Source: Tuctoria greenei
Taxonomy: Eukaryota > Streptophyta > Magnoliopsida > Poales > Poaceae
NCBI GenBank assembly: GCA_036927565.1
Contig: JAYESD010000008.1
Coordinates: 109,600,279-109,664,278, forward strand
Direction of reading: 5' to 3'
Length of the DNA stretch: 64,000 nucleotides
Shown: one piece after another, positions 35,012 to 46,221 of the stretch
Layout: each line of letters opens with the position of its first letter
How positions within the stretch are numbered: position 1 is the first letter of the stretch
Made by a program: the position numbers and the translations under genes
The notes under the pieces: generated by a model
Seen by the model: only the letters and a program-made list of their open reading frames with translations
Told to the model about the DNA's origin: nothing
The model's database searches: none

Positions 35012-38000
35012 ATGTTAGAAGATAAGACATGGATGGGAAAAGACAGGCGTACGAAGGAGTGGCAGCATGGAATGAAGTCATTTTTAAATTTTGCATTCCA
35101 AGGCACTCATGAAGAAGAAACTAAGCCTTGTTCTTGCACGAAATGTCGTAATATTTGCCTCAGGACATGCAAGGAAGTTCATCTTCACTTGCTTCGTAAT
35201 GGGATGTCATTTGATTATACTTGTTGGGTACACCATGGAGAAAACCGAGTTGAGAAAAATATTGCTGAGCAATCAGCAAATAATGAGGAGATAATTTCTG
35301 ATGATGCTGCTATGGAAAATATGTTGTCCAGTCTACTTAGAGGCACTGATCATGGTGGTACTTCACAGATGTTGATGATCCAGAAATGCTATAAATCAGC
35401 AGGAGCCAACTGGGTGTGCAAAGGCATTCTATGACTTATTAAATGATGCCAAAAAGGATTTGTATCTAGGTTGTGAGAAGGTGACCCAATTATCCTTCAT
35501 TGTCAGGTTGTACCAGATAAATTGTTTATATGGTTTGAGAAAAAAAACAGTGTGAGTTGATCCTTGAACTATTCTCATATATGCTTCCAAAGGGCCATTG
35601 CATTACTAATACACTTGATAAAGTTCAGAAGGTTGTTCGTGACCTTGGGCTGGGCTATGAAAAGATCGATGCATATGTCAATGACTGTGTGTTTTTCTGG
35701 ATGGACTATTATCTGCTGGATCGATGCCCAAAATATGGTGAATTAAGATAGAAAAATAGTACTGGTAGGGATGCAAGAGAGGCTTTACCTTGTGGAAAAG
35801 GCAAGAAGCTTGTAGCACGAAAGATTCTACGATACTTCCCTCTTATTCCCCATCTTCAAAGGTTTTATATGGCAGAATCAACGGCATAAAACATGCGCTG
35901 GCACAAAGAAGAACGTATTGATGACGGAAAATTATGCCATCCTACAGTTGCGAGCATGGAAGCATTTTGATAGCATTCACCCAAATTTCGCATCTTATCC
36001 TCGCAACCTGAGAATTGGGCTAGCATCTGATGGGTTCAATACTTTTGGAATAATTAATGTTTCTTATAGTACATGGCCTGTGATTCTAATCCCTTATAAT
36101 CTACCACCTTGGTTGTGTACGAAGCAGCCTTATTGGTTGATGTCAATGATAATTATTGGGCCAAAGTCACCTGGAAACAAAATTGATGTGTATCTGCAAC
36201 CTTTGATTGATGAGCTACTGAAATTATGGTCTGATGCTGTTGAAACATACGACAGTTCAAAGAAAAAGACATTTCTCATGCGAGCTTCTATATTGTGGAC
36301 AATAAATGATTTTCCAGCATATGCAATGCTATGTGGATGGAGCACAAAAGGTAAGCTAGCATGTCCATACTGCTATGTAAACACTGACGCCTTGTGGTTG
36401 AAACATGGGCGGAGGTATTGCTACATGGGTCATCGTCATTTCCTACCTCAGAATCACAGGTGGCGTCGAGACAAAGCTTCTTTCAACAACAAGATAGAGA
36501 ATAGAGAGGCTCCAACATCACTCGTTGGTGATGAAATACTCCAACAATACAAGAGTTCTGATCAAGTGAGTTTTGGACAGACGAATAATAAGAGAGAGCG
36601 CACTAAGGAAAATAGGTGGCATAGTTGGAAGAAGAAAAGTATATTTTTCCTGCTCCCGTATTGAAGACATTGCTAATAAGGCATAACTTGGATGTCATGC
36701 ACATTGAAAAAACATTTGTGATAGCATATTGGAGACATTGCTTATTATGTATGGAAAAACAAAAGATAGTCTACAAGCTCGTCTTGATATGCAGGCTATG
36801 GGTATACGGCCACAACAACATCCGGTTGCTACAAATGGGAAGTATGATTGTCCATCAGCATCATATACATTGCATAAAGATGAGAAGACCACCTTGTGCA
36901 AGTTTTTTGAGGATGTGAAGATGCCCGATGGTTATGCCTCAAACATCAAGAGATGTGTGGACATAAAAGAACGTAAGGTATCAGGTCTAAAAACTCATGA
37001 CTGCCATATTATATTTCAGAAGCTCCTTCCTATTGCAATACGTGACACATTGACTGAAAAGGTTGTTGTACATTTAATTGAGTTTAGCAGATTCTTTTCT
37101 GGAATTTGTTCTAAAGAATTGGCGGAACCAGATTTGTATAAGATGATCAAATAATTTCCTGAAACAATTTGTAAGCTTGAGATGTTGCTTCCTCCCGCTT
37201 TCTTTGATATCATGGTACATCTTCCAATCCATCTTGTCGAAGAAGCTCACTTTGGTGGACCTATTTTTTACAGATGGATGTATCCAATTAAGAGGTACCT
37301 TGGTACATTGAAGAGGTATGTACGTAATAGAGCTCACCCAAAGGGTTCTATAGCTGAGGGATATATTATGGAAGAGTGTATGACTTTTTGTAGTTAGTTT
37401 TTGGATAACATCAGCACCAACCTTAATAGGCCAGAACATCATGAAGCTACAGCTAGGAATCAACCTTCTCTCGAGTCTAATATATTTACAAAAGTTTATA
37501 ATTCTAAAAAGGCTATAAATGGGGCCAAATTACTATGGTGGAACTACATAACATCAGGCATTATATTATTTTTAATGTTGAAGAGGCTGCTCCATGGATC
37601 AAGTACATATAACTCAGATGTTCTATACTATATAGATTGGATCATGCTTATTGTAGATGGCTAATTTAATTTTGTACCCTTTTCAGTGAGCATTTTGAAG
37701 AGCTGAAACAGATTCATTCTCATGATGTTGAGAAACTCCATAGAGATGAGTTTGTTTATTGGTTCAGAAACGAGTAAGTACATGCAAGTTTTTACTTTGA
37801 TGAAATATTGAACAAATATGTGTTCTGAAATTGGTTTGTCGATGACCCCTTTTATACTAATGTGTACATATTACGACATTACACAAAGAAGGCAAAGTAA
37901 CCGATTATTTGTATGCATTATCAAGAGGACATGATGGTCAGACACATTTTTTTAGTCAATCATTCATAAATGGCTTCTTCTTTTGAGCTGCAGGGGTGGA

Positions 38001-38286
38001 AAAAGATTTACGAACACAAAAGAGTGGTGTTATTGTTCGGGATGGTGATCATGAGTGATTTGGAGTAATCAAGAAAATGATTTCTGTTGATTTTGAAAAA
38101 AATCAGGAGGTTCTGTTATTTGAATGTGACTGGTTTGATCGGCCTCATTCTGATCAGAGCCAAAGCAGAGGCTACAAAACGGATCGATACAGAATGATAG
38201 ATGTTGACACTACTCTTTCTCAATTAAAATATGAGCCTTACATTCTAGCCACCCAAGCAGAACAAATTTTTACGTTCAAAGTGTGA
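35012..38286 (+). pseudogene. CACTA-2 TNP2-type transposase, damaged
   Basis: The ATG at 35012 starts the transposase-associated domain (GKDRRTKEWQHGMKSFLNFA, CSCTKCRN). After a frameshift near 35400, LGLGYEKIDAYVNDCVFF follows (35640-35750). The TNP2 core comes next with FASYPRNLRIGLASDGFN, VILIPYNLPPWLC and WTINDFPAYAMLCGW (35918-36600), then LIRHNLDVMHIEK (36680). DUF4218 has KMPDGYASNIKRC and GLKTHDCHIIFQKLLP (36900-37390). DUF4216 has LLFECDWFD and YILATQAEQIF (38077-38286). Stops at 35749, 37152 and 37396 and several frameshifts make it non-functional. It is clearly a different lineage from the CACTA-1 transposase. Confidence 0.9.
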
Positions 38287-38610
38287 AGAAACCTAAATGG
38301 ACTACAATTGTTAAAACGAAGCCACAAAACCTTTTTGCCATGCCCCCTGGAGATAGTGAAAATAATGTCACTAAGACGATGGAGGCTGAGACATTTGATG
38401 ATCGACGACTTACTGATATCGATATGCCACACATAAATGAGAAAGGACCGCATGGGAAAGCAATGACATTGAGGGAGCAACTGGTGATGCTTCCACTCTT
38501 CAAATGAGAACATGTGATTAGTTTGAGGCACATGGAGATCCAACAAAAAATGAAGATGGCGACGACGACAATGATACATATATCAATGAAGGTATTGTAC
38601 CTCGAATATT

Positions 38611-38629
38611 GGGGGGGGGGGGGGGGGGG
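38611..38629. repeat. Run of 19 G
   Basis: An uninterrupted G19 tract follows the CACTA-2 transposase. It may be a sequencing or assembly weak point. Confidence 0.9.
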
Positions 38630-38709
38630 CAACAACGAATATGATGATTTTTTTATATAAGTACTGTGTGATCTAGCTGTGAACTATTTGTTTTTCTTTG
38701 AAAAGATAG

Positions 38710-38779
38710 AAGCCGCTCTTCTATGTAGGAGCAAGCTTAGAAGCAAGCCGCTCTTCTATGTAGAAGCAAGCTTAGTACA
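38710..38779. repeat. 35-bp direct repeat, two copies
   Basis: AAGCCGCTCTTCTATGTAG is followed by GAGCAAGCTTA in two adjacent copies. It lies between the transposase and the right subterminal array. Confidence 0.8.
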
Positions 38780-39089
38780 ATTGTGGCAACAAATCCTAAT
38801 GCAACAATTGTACAAGCAAAATGGAGACGTGCTTAATTAGCAGCGAAGTGGATTTCTTATATGAAAGGGCATCCTCCCCACGATGTATCCTTTTAGCTTT
38901 GTGATTTTCTACATTTTGTTTCTGTTCACTGTTGATATCACACATCATTGAACTTATAGCACATTCACTTGATAACTGAATCATTCACTTTTCCAAAAAA
39001 AAACAAATCCGTCCTTATGATTCCTGAGGAACACGATGAAAACAAACCACACATTCATTGGTTTACACAGTGGCCAATGTTTTGTAATA

Positions 39090-40465
39090 TATCGTGAATC
39101 GTGGCAACAGATCCTAATGCAACGATTGTGTTCCGTGACGATAGATCCTAATGCCACGAACTGGTGAATTGTGGCAACAAATCCTAATACAATGATTGTG
39201 TTCCGTGGCGATAGATCCTAATGCCATGAACTAGTGAATCGTTTGGGTTCCGTGATGATAGATCCTAACGCCACGAACTGGTGAATCGTGGCAAAAGTTC
39301 CTAATGCAACGATTGTGTTTCGTGGCAATAGATCCTAACGCCACGAACTTGTGAATCGTGGCGAAAGTTCCTAATTCAACGATTGTGTTCCGCGGCAATA
39401 TATCCTAATGCCACAAATTGGTGAATCGTGGCAAAAGTTCCTAATGCAATGATTCTGTTCCGTGGCAATAGATCCTAACACCACAAACTAGTGAATCGTG
39501 GCAAAAGTTCCTAATGCAATTATTGTGTTCTGTGGTGATAGATCCGAACACCACAAACTGGTGAATCGTGGCAAAAGTTCCTAATGCAACGATTGTGTTC
39601 CGTGGAGATAGATCATAATGCCACAAACTTGAGAATTGTTGCAAAAGTTCCTAATGCAACGATTGTGTTCCGTGGCGATAGATCCTAACGCCACAAACTT
39701 GTGAATCATGGCAAAAGTCCCTAACGCAACGATTGTGTTTCGTGGCGATAGATCCTAATGCCATGAACTTGTGAATGGAAAAAGTTCCTAATGCAACGAT
39801 TGTGTTCTGTGACAATAGATCCTAACGCCACAAACTTGTGAATCGTGGCAAATGTTCCTAATGAAACGATTGTGTTCCGTGGTGATAGATCCTAACGACA
39901 CAAATTGTGAATCATGGCAAAAGTTCCTAATGCAATGATTGTGTTCCGTGGTGATAGATCCTAATGCCACGAACTGGTGAATCGTGGCAAAATTTCCAAA
40001 TGCAACGATTGTGTTTCAAGGCGATAGATCCTAACGCCATGAACAGGTGAATCGTGGCAAAAGTTCCTAATGCAATTATTGTGTTCCGTGGTGATAGATC
40101 CTAATGCCACGAACTGGTGAATCATGGCAAAAGTTCCTAATGCAACGATTCTGTTCTGTGGTGATAGATCCTAATGCCACGAACTAGGGAATCATGGCAA
40201 AAGTTCATAATGCAACAATCGTGTTCTGTGGCAATAGATGCTAATGCCATGAACTAGTGAATCATGACAACAGATCCTAATGCAACGATCGTGTTCTGTG
40301 GCAATAGATGCTAATGCCACGAACTAATGAATCATGGCAACATATTTGTGGCAATAGATCCTAATGCCACGAACTAGGGAATTGTGGCAACAAATCCTAA
40401 TACAACGATTGTGTTTTGTGGAGATAGATCCTAATGCTAGGAACTAGTGAACCGTGGCAAAAGAC
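39090..40465. repeat. Right subterminal array of CACTA-2 (70-bp units)
   Basis: About nineteen imperfect 70-bp units each contain GTGAATCGTGGCAAAAG, CTAATGCAACGATTGTG and GATCCTAACGCCACGAAC. The end of one unit and the start of the next (GCCACGA...TCGTGGC) form an inverted pair, so each junction can fold. The left end of the element has a different, 37-bp unit. Confidence 0.9.
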
Positions 40466-40537
40466 CAAGCTTACTGCGACAATTTAGTATTCGTTGCAGT
40501 TCAATCGTTGCAACAGGGCGGAATCCTTGTAGTGATG

Positions 40538-41705
40538 TAGTGACGGCTTTCCTTCTTGATGTTATACTTTTAAGAGCATGGTGAGGCTTGTCCTTCCTTA
40601 GGGGTTCTACTTTGACCTTTTTGATATTCCTTAAGGTCAATACATACTTTGATCATGGATCAAAAGCTTCCTTGGACATGATGACATGTGGACTCCACAA
40701 TCAAACAAGAAACACTTCATCCATGCAGTCACTTGCTCTAGGTTCATGGGCTTGGTCGAAGGGTAGGAATCCCAATAAGTAATTGTGGGACATCTTGGAT
40801 CTTGAATGTTATTTAAGTTTCTTGTCCTTGGCTAAGAGTTTCATGTAAATGTTGTATTGATTTCTTCCTTGGCCATGGACAAGATACTTCAAGGTAGGCT
40901 AGTTGAACTTAAATCCCATGAAATCCTCATAGCCTCCTTGATTACAAGGGTGATATCGATTCCACCCTTGACCTATTTGTAGGTGATATCCATTGGAGTT
41001 GTTTTTGAAAGGAAGAATCATCATGGGTCTTAGGGAAATGATTCCTCAAGTGGCCCATGTTTGACATGGATTTTCACAAATCATGTGAATATCCATGGCT
41101 ATCATCCAAACATTTCTCCATTTACTTGATCTTCATGATACTTCAATGAGAGGTGTAGTTGCTTAGCTAGCATGTCCACCTTGTTAAGTGGTGTGCATGC
41201 CAAGCTAAAGGAACTAGAGCACTCTTCAATCCACCCCTTGAGTAGAGACTATATTCTCATCCATGATGATTGAGAATAGGACTCCTTAGCTCCAGCACAA
41301 AGGTGGTCATTGATTGATGGACCAACCCATGACATGAATGTTGGATGAAGAGCCAACTATCCACCCCATGATGAAGGAAAACCAAGAAAAATCCTTGGAT
41401 CCTTCCCCAAGCTTGGGCATGGATGACTTTGGCTCCTACTAGAAGCTTAAATTATTCTGCTAAAAGGCAATGGTGTTGCCTTGTATACATTTGTTGAGGT
41501 ACGCCTTGAATCATCTAGTTGATCACTTGTGTCCTCGTTGGCCATCCCATAAAATGGGTTAGCCAACAATAACCTGTCTTCACACAAAATGAGAAAACAA
41601 ACAACGGTAATCCTATCTAATAACTTCTAGTACCTATTGCTTAATCACAAGTGATAGCTATCCTTTAGTTCCATTGCCTTCCCTGACAACGGTCCCAGAA
41701 ATGCA
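40538..41705 (-). other. LARD-B interior, 5' part: non-coding
   Basis: No protein similarity is seen in any frame. A short stretch near 40690-40730 (CCACAATCAAACAAGAAACA) matches the LARD LTR text at 6331 and 42491. This suggests that part of the interior arose from LTR sequence. The primer site lies at the right edge. Confidence 0.65.
41683..41700 (-). other. Decayed gypsy-type primer-binding site of LARD-B
   Basis: The minus strand reads TCTGGGACCGTTGTCAGGGA just inside the right LTR. The Athila/Tat-type site is TGGCGCCGTTGCCGGGGA, and the differences are mostly C-to-T or G-to-A at CpG positions. This assigns the element to the gypsy group and to the minus strand. Confidence 0.7.
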
Positions 41706-43227
41706 TGTTGATGTTTCTTACTTCACATATCATCTCTCGAAAGAGATGAGGACCGCAAGCGCACGAAAACTGTCGCGTAGCATTTCACCCAAGAGTATTC
41801 CCAAGGGTATCGTATTTATCCAAAAGGGAGGCAATGGAGTAAATTAAACACTACTCTTATGATCAATCAATGGGATACTAATCAATTATCAAGTAGGGGT
41901 AAGGTTATAATATAAGGGTAGTGTAACACACACCTAAGCAATCTATTCTAAAGGGTAGATGGGTCCTATGGAGATTAGACTAAGAGTTGGGGAGTTGCTC
42001 CTACAAAGCTTCTAGTATATATATATATATATACATAGCCTAAGTTAGATACTAATGAACATGTTAGTGGTGAATACTTATGCTAAGTTGTTCAACATAT
42101 TGGGCATGGGTTTCCCCTAGCAATTCTAGGATGACTCCGTCCAAGAGCATGTGGCATAGCCGAACGTGGAGGATTACAAAGGACAGATAGGGTTGTCACC
42201 ACATACTACCTACCTCTTCAATCCGTGGGTCATCGAGACATCCAACATTACTTAACTACCCTAGCACCATGCTAGCATGTTAAGTAAATACCTTAATAAT
42301 CAAGACATCTTAAGGCAATGACTAACCTAAACATCGTTAAAACAATGTTGAGACATAGCATAAGTTATTTATATTAACATGATCATATCATAACTAATCA
42401 GACTATAGTGGGGGTTGGTAGTGTTTATGATGATAGATTAAGAGTGATATAGCATAATCATAAAGACTACTCCTACCACATACATGGAATCCACAATCAA
42501 ACAAGGAACGCTTCATCCAAGTATATGATTAAAAGAAGACTAAAGATAATATCTTTGTTATGCATAAAGTCACAAATGTAAGAAAAGATACATGAGTCAT
42601 ACCTTACCCAACTTGGACATGGGACTAGAGGCTCTCTTCTCTATAGCCTAACTCCACTAAGGACTAAGAGAACTAGTGTATACAATAGAATGATGCTCAA
42701 GTGGTGTGTCTTGATGTAAGGCGTGAGGGGTCCTATTTATAGGTGGAGAAGGGTCAGTTCCCGCCACCAAAAGTTAGTGATTCAGTCACCACTAACTTCT
42801 TCAAGGTAGGAGGAGACAACATGTGGAAGTTGACCGAGTTTGGCGCCAGAAGCACTTTGGTCGAACCACCACTTTGGACGAACAGAAATTGGACCAATTC
42901 CACTGTGCTTTCTCGGGGTGACTTCCAGGTGGGTCTCATTGACTGTTATAGGGTGTTTACAGTTGGATGGCCTTGGATACTTCTTTTTGTGTGCCATTTC
43001 ATCCTTGTGGTGCCAATTGTCAATGCTTTATTGGCTGGGATGGTATTTTATAGGATTGCATCCTCCCTTTTACCTCAATTCCTGCATAAAATGCTTGCAT
43101 ACACAAATTCTCCAAGGACAAGTGGATATAGGTTAAATGGAAAGGTGATGTGTGCAACAAAATGATATTTCCTTCACATAATTGAGTTATATTCACAAAT
43201 GAAACTGGTATATAACAGCCGTCAACA
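41706..43227 (-). repeat. LARD-B right LTR (5' LTR)
   Basis: It starts TGTTGATGTTTCTTAC and ends CCGTCAACA, 1,522 bp. A TATA box candidate on the minus strand (TATAAATA) is at 42734-42741. A TA-dinucleotide run at about 42015-42032 is longer than in the left LTR. Open frames in it are not shared in function with anything known. Confidence 0.92.
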
Positions 43228-44625
43228 TCGAGCTAACTTCATCAATGAAGAAAGAAGATGCCCTCAAAGCAACTAGCAAGCCTAAATGAAAAGAAATTCT
43301 TAAAGCACCAGACGAAGAAGACACAAGTGATGTGAGCACCAATATGGATGATGAAGAGATGGTGCTCTTCATTAAGAAATTCAAGCGCATGATGAGAAGA
43401 AGGACGCTGCAACTCAAGTGATGGGGAGAACAAAGAGAAAGAAAAATCTAAGGCACGACGTACCTACTACAACTGTGGCGAGTACGGTCACTTTATGGTT
43501 GACTGCACATATGAAGAAAATAAGAAGAAGTAGGAAGCGAAGCAACAAGGGAAGAAGAACTTCAAGAAAAGGAGGCAAACTCACCAAGTGCAGATCGGCA
43601 AGGAATGGGACTCAAACGACGAGTCCACCTCCGATGAAGAAGACGAGATGGCTAACATTGCCATCAAGAAACCTACTAAGAAGTCTACGCTCTTCCCGAA
43701 CATGGGAGGACGGGAGACTCATAATTATACTTGCCTCATGGCTAAGGAAGGCAATAAAAAGGTTCGACTTACACCTCGCTCGCTTAATTCTTCCATTGAT
43801 AATTTTGATAGCTCTAGTGACAATGAGGAAACGTTTAGAGGTTGAAGTAAAACTGCATTAATGAAAATGAAAATGTTGTCGGATGAAATTTTTGAGGAGG
43901 AGGATCTTGTCAACCGACAAGAAGATATGCTCACCCACAAAAGAAAGAGATATCAAGAATTTGAAAAACTCCTTGAGCTTGAGAAGGAGAAGAGCAAATC
44001 ACTTGAGCATGAGATAGCCCTGAGTATGTAATCTTACTTAAAACTAGAAGACTCACACATTGCAATCAAGGATGAATTTGCTAACTTGTCAAAAGTTAAC
44101 AAAATCCTTGAAGTGCAAGTTGAGTCACTCAAGCAAGGTGACTCCTCCTCCAAAAGCTCACCTTCCAAAGGTGTAAATTCGACAACAACTATAACTTGCA
44201 CATGCTCGAATAAGAAAGATATTGTCAAACATGATTCTTCTATTTCACACGCTAAACATCCATCCCAAAGTGGCATCTTTGACAAGGAAAAGATTAAATA
44301 TGCACGTAGTGCATATATGGTCACTAGATCTCCTAACGTCAAAGATAGTCTTGGGTTTACTAAAAGTAAACACATATCCACCAATGTTCAAGTTAATAAG
44401 CAAATTACTCTTGTTAAGGAAATACCAAATGAATCTGAATTACAAATACTATTCCGTAATTTTGATGATTCCTATGTACTTATGAAAGATAAATCTGGAC
44501 ATGTCTTTGCTAAATATCCAGGGCCACGCCACAAGAACTCAAAAACTTGTGTGTGGGTGCCCAAGGCTATTGTGACTAACCTGTTAGGACCCAAGCAAGC
44601 TTGGCTACCTAAAACCAAGATATAA
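43228..44625 (+). pseudogene. SIRE-A gag, C-terminal block
   Basis: It continues the gag cut at 5551. A Lys/Glu-rich part is followed by the zinc knuckle, here YYNCGEYGHFMVDC, in which the first Cys of CX2CX4HX4C is Tyr. Then come an acidic stretch (NDESTSDEEDEMANIAIKK, about 43610-43675), a coiled coil, and the conserved end KNSKTCVWVPK ... GPKQAWLPKTKI with a stop at 44623-44625. Several frameshifts and stops occur (for example near 43277 and 43840). SIRE-B is inserted 22 bases after the stop. Confidence 0.85.
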
Positions 44626-44904
44626 CTCTGTTTTGCATGCCTACTCCTGAAAGAGCATCTAGGAATCCCTTGTGGGTTTTGGATGATTTATGACAAGAAA
44701 ATGAGATCCTAACCACTTTGTTGAGATGAGCACATGTTCTAATGGGAAAATAAGCAAGGTACCAAAAAGAAGGGAAAATGAGGAGCAATGTGGAAAGGAG
44801 CTCAAGGAACAAGTGTAGTAGATCATTGAGTATGCAGTGTGTTAAGTAAACACACCCCAAGAGCTCAAGAACAAATAATCACACACATTGCACAAGTTTA
44901 TACA

Positions 44905-45395
44905 GGACCGGACTAGTCTGACTGACACCAGACTAGTCCGATATCTTTCTGCACAAGATCGGACAAGTCCGATATCACCACGGACTAGTCTGATATCTCT
45001 CTGACTAGAATCGGACTAGTCCTCCCTAGTGCAGACTAGTCCTCAAAACACTTCACAAGTTGCACAAAATTGGACAAGTCCGATCACACAACAGACTAGT
45101 CTGATATCATTCTGATGAAAATCGGACAAGCCCGATATTGGCACGGACTAGTCTGAAAACCCTCTGACCTAAATCGAACAAGTCCTCCAAATGCGGACTT
45201 ATCACCCAATTCACATAGGGTTTCACTGATTCAGAGAAGTCCGATGATTATCGGACTAGTCCGAAGATTTCCAGAAGTGAAATCGAACAACTCCACTTCT
45301 AGCCGGACTAGTCCGATATTTCGGGACACCTAGGGTTTGCTACACACAGCACACCATACTAGTCCGGTGTCCACCATGGACTAGTCCAATATTCC
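44905..45395. repeat. Palindrome cluster in SIRE-B 5' LTR
   Basis: About eighteen copies of CGGACTAGTCCG, GGACAAGTCCG and variants occur, mostly separated by 12-30 bp of AT-rich DNA with GATATC often following the motif. The cluster ends about 35 bp upstream of the TATA box. Confidence 0.9.
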
Positions 45396-45426
45396 TAAAC
45401 CCTAACGGTCACTTTTAGAAACTCCA

Positions 45427-45434
45427 TATAAATA
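45427..45434 (+). promoter_or_regulatory. TATA box of SIRE-B LTR
   Basis: TATAAATA in the context CCATATAAATAGATG lies just downstream of the palindrome cluster and about 780 bp into the LTR. Transcription would start about 30 bp further on. Confidence 0.65.
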
Positions 45435-46207
45435 GATGTGCACAGCCCAACTTTTACCTCTCTCCACCCCCTGCGCCGTCACATTTCCCAAGAGCCTCAA
45501 AAACACATCTCTCCACGAAATCAAACACAACAAAGATCAATCCCTTGAGGATACACTTTGGATCATTGGAGAGACATGATTCATCACTCATTGAGCTCTT
45601 GGTTTGATTCTGTAACACACTATTGTGATCTTCATTGTAATCTTTTGAGTGTGTTCTTGGTGGAGTTCTTGTTCTAATCTTGGGGAGCCCTCAACGTGTG
45701 AGAAGGCCTTTGAATTTTGTTATTTACCCTTTGTGATATGTGAAGAGGATTGGCCTTCGTGGCGATCCGACGAGGGTAAGGTTGGAGAAGACCCGGTCCT
45801 TTTGTGGACTCCTCAATGTGGACGTACGTTGCCTCTGTGGGAACCGAACCACGGGATAAAATCATTATGTTCTTTCTTTGTGCTCATCGTTCTTACATTT
45901 CATATATACATCTAGGGTTTTGATCAACCGTGCTCACTTTACGTTGAAACATTGAGTTTAAGATTAAATTGTGATACACCATAGTTTATATTTGTGCTAC
46001 ACTTAAATTACAAGTATAATTCCGCTGCATATATACTAGAATCAAATTGATCGATCAAATTTGATTAACCTAGTCGGTACACACCGGACTAGTCTGCACT
46101 TGACCGGACTAGTCCGATATCTCGAGATTTGATCTGGTTGTTAAGTGTTGCAGGTTCCGACAAAATTCAAAAAGGCCTATTCACACCCCCTCTAGGCCAC
46201 ATTCAAT

Positions 46208-46221
46208 TGGTATCAGAGCAG
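46208..46221 (+). other. Primer-binding site, SIRE-B
   Basis: TGGTATCAGAGCAG lies two bases after the LTR and is complementary to the 3' end of initiator Met tRNA. Confidence 0.92.

Larger units (their letters stand above)
20234..40534 (+). mobile_element. CACTA-2: En/Spm-type DNA transposon with nested CACTA-1
   Basis: The terminal inverted repeats are CACCGCAAGGATTCCG at 20234 and, on the other strand from 40534, CACTACAAGGATTCCG. A 3 bp target duplication ATG (20231-20233, 40535-40537) flanks them, as expected for CACTA elements. Both ends continue with GCAACGA-rich subterminal repeats. A TNP2 transposase reads on the plus strand (35012-38286). Without CACTA-1 the element is about 11.3 kb. 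It lies in the LARD-B interior. Confidence 0.93.
5552..43227 (-). mobile_element. LARD-B: large non-coding LTR element carrying three nested transposons
   Basis: Two LTRs in the same orientation begin TGTTAACGTTT / TGTTGATGTTT and end ATCAACA / GTCAACA. Flanks are TGGAG (5547-5551) and TCGAG (43228-43232), a 5 bp target duplication with one mismatch. With Copia-1 and CACTA-2 removed, the element is about 8 kb with 1.5 kb LTRs. The ~5 kb interior shows no gag or pol in any frame, which fits a large retrotransposon derivative that depends on proteins made by others. A decayed primer site next to the right LTR puts the element on the minus strand. Confidence 0.85.
3140..44647 (+). mobile_element. 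SIRE-A: SIRE-type Ty1-copia element, interrupted by LARD-B and SIRE-B
   Basis: The element consists of a 5' LTR (3140-4621), an initiator-Met primer site, and gag in two blocks (4676-5551 and 43228-44625). The 37.7 kb between the blocks is LARD-B and its nested passengers. Gag reads on in the same family alignment across the gap. Just past gag, SIRE-B is inserted at 44648. The rest of SIRE-A must lie to the right of the window. It is itself inserted in the LARD-A LTR. Confidence 0.85.
44648..46205 (+). repeat. SIRE-B 5' LTR
   Basis: It begins TGAAAGAGCATCTAGG and ends GGCCACATTCA, about 1,558 bp. The U3 palindrome cluster lies at 44905-45395, a TATA box at 45427-45434, and a second small palindrome pair at 46083-46125. 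Confidence 0.93.

Noticed and set aside
44905..45395. CRISPR-like appearance of regularly spaced palindromes
   Set aside because: Repeats are short, imperfect and tied to LTRs of plant retrotransposons. There are no unique spacers of constant length and no cas genes.
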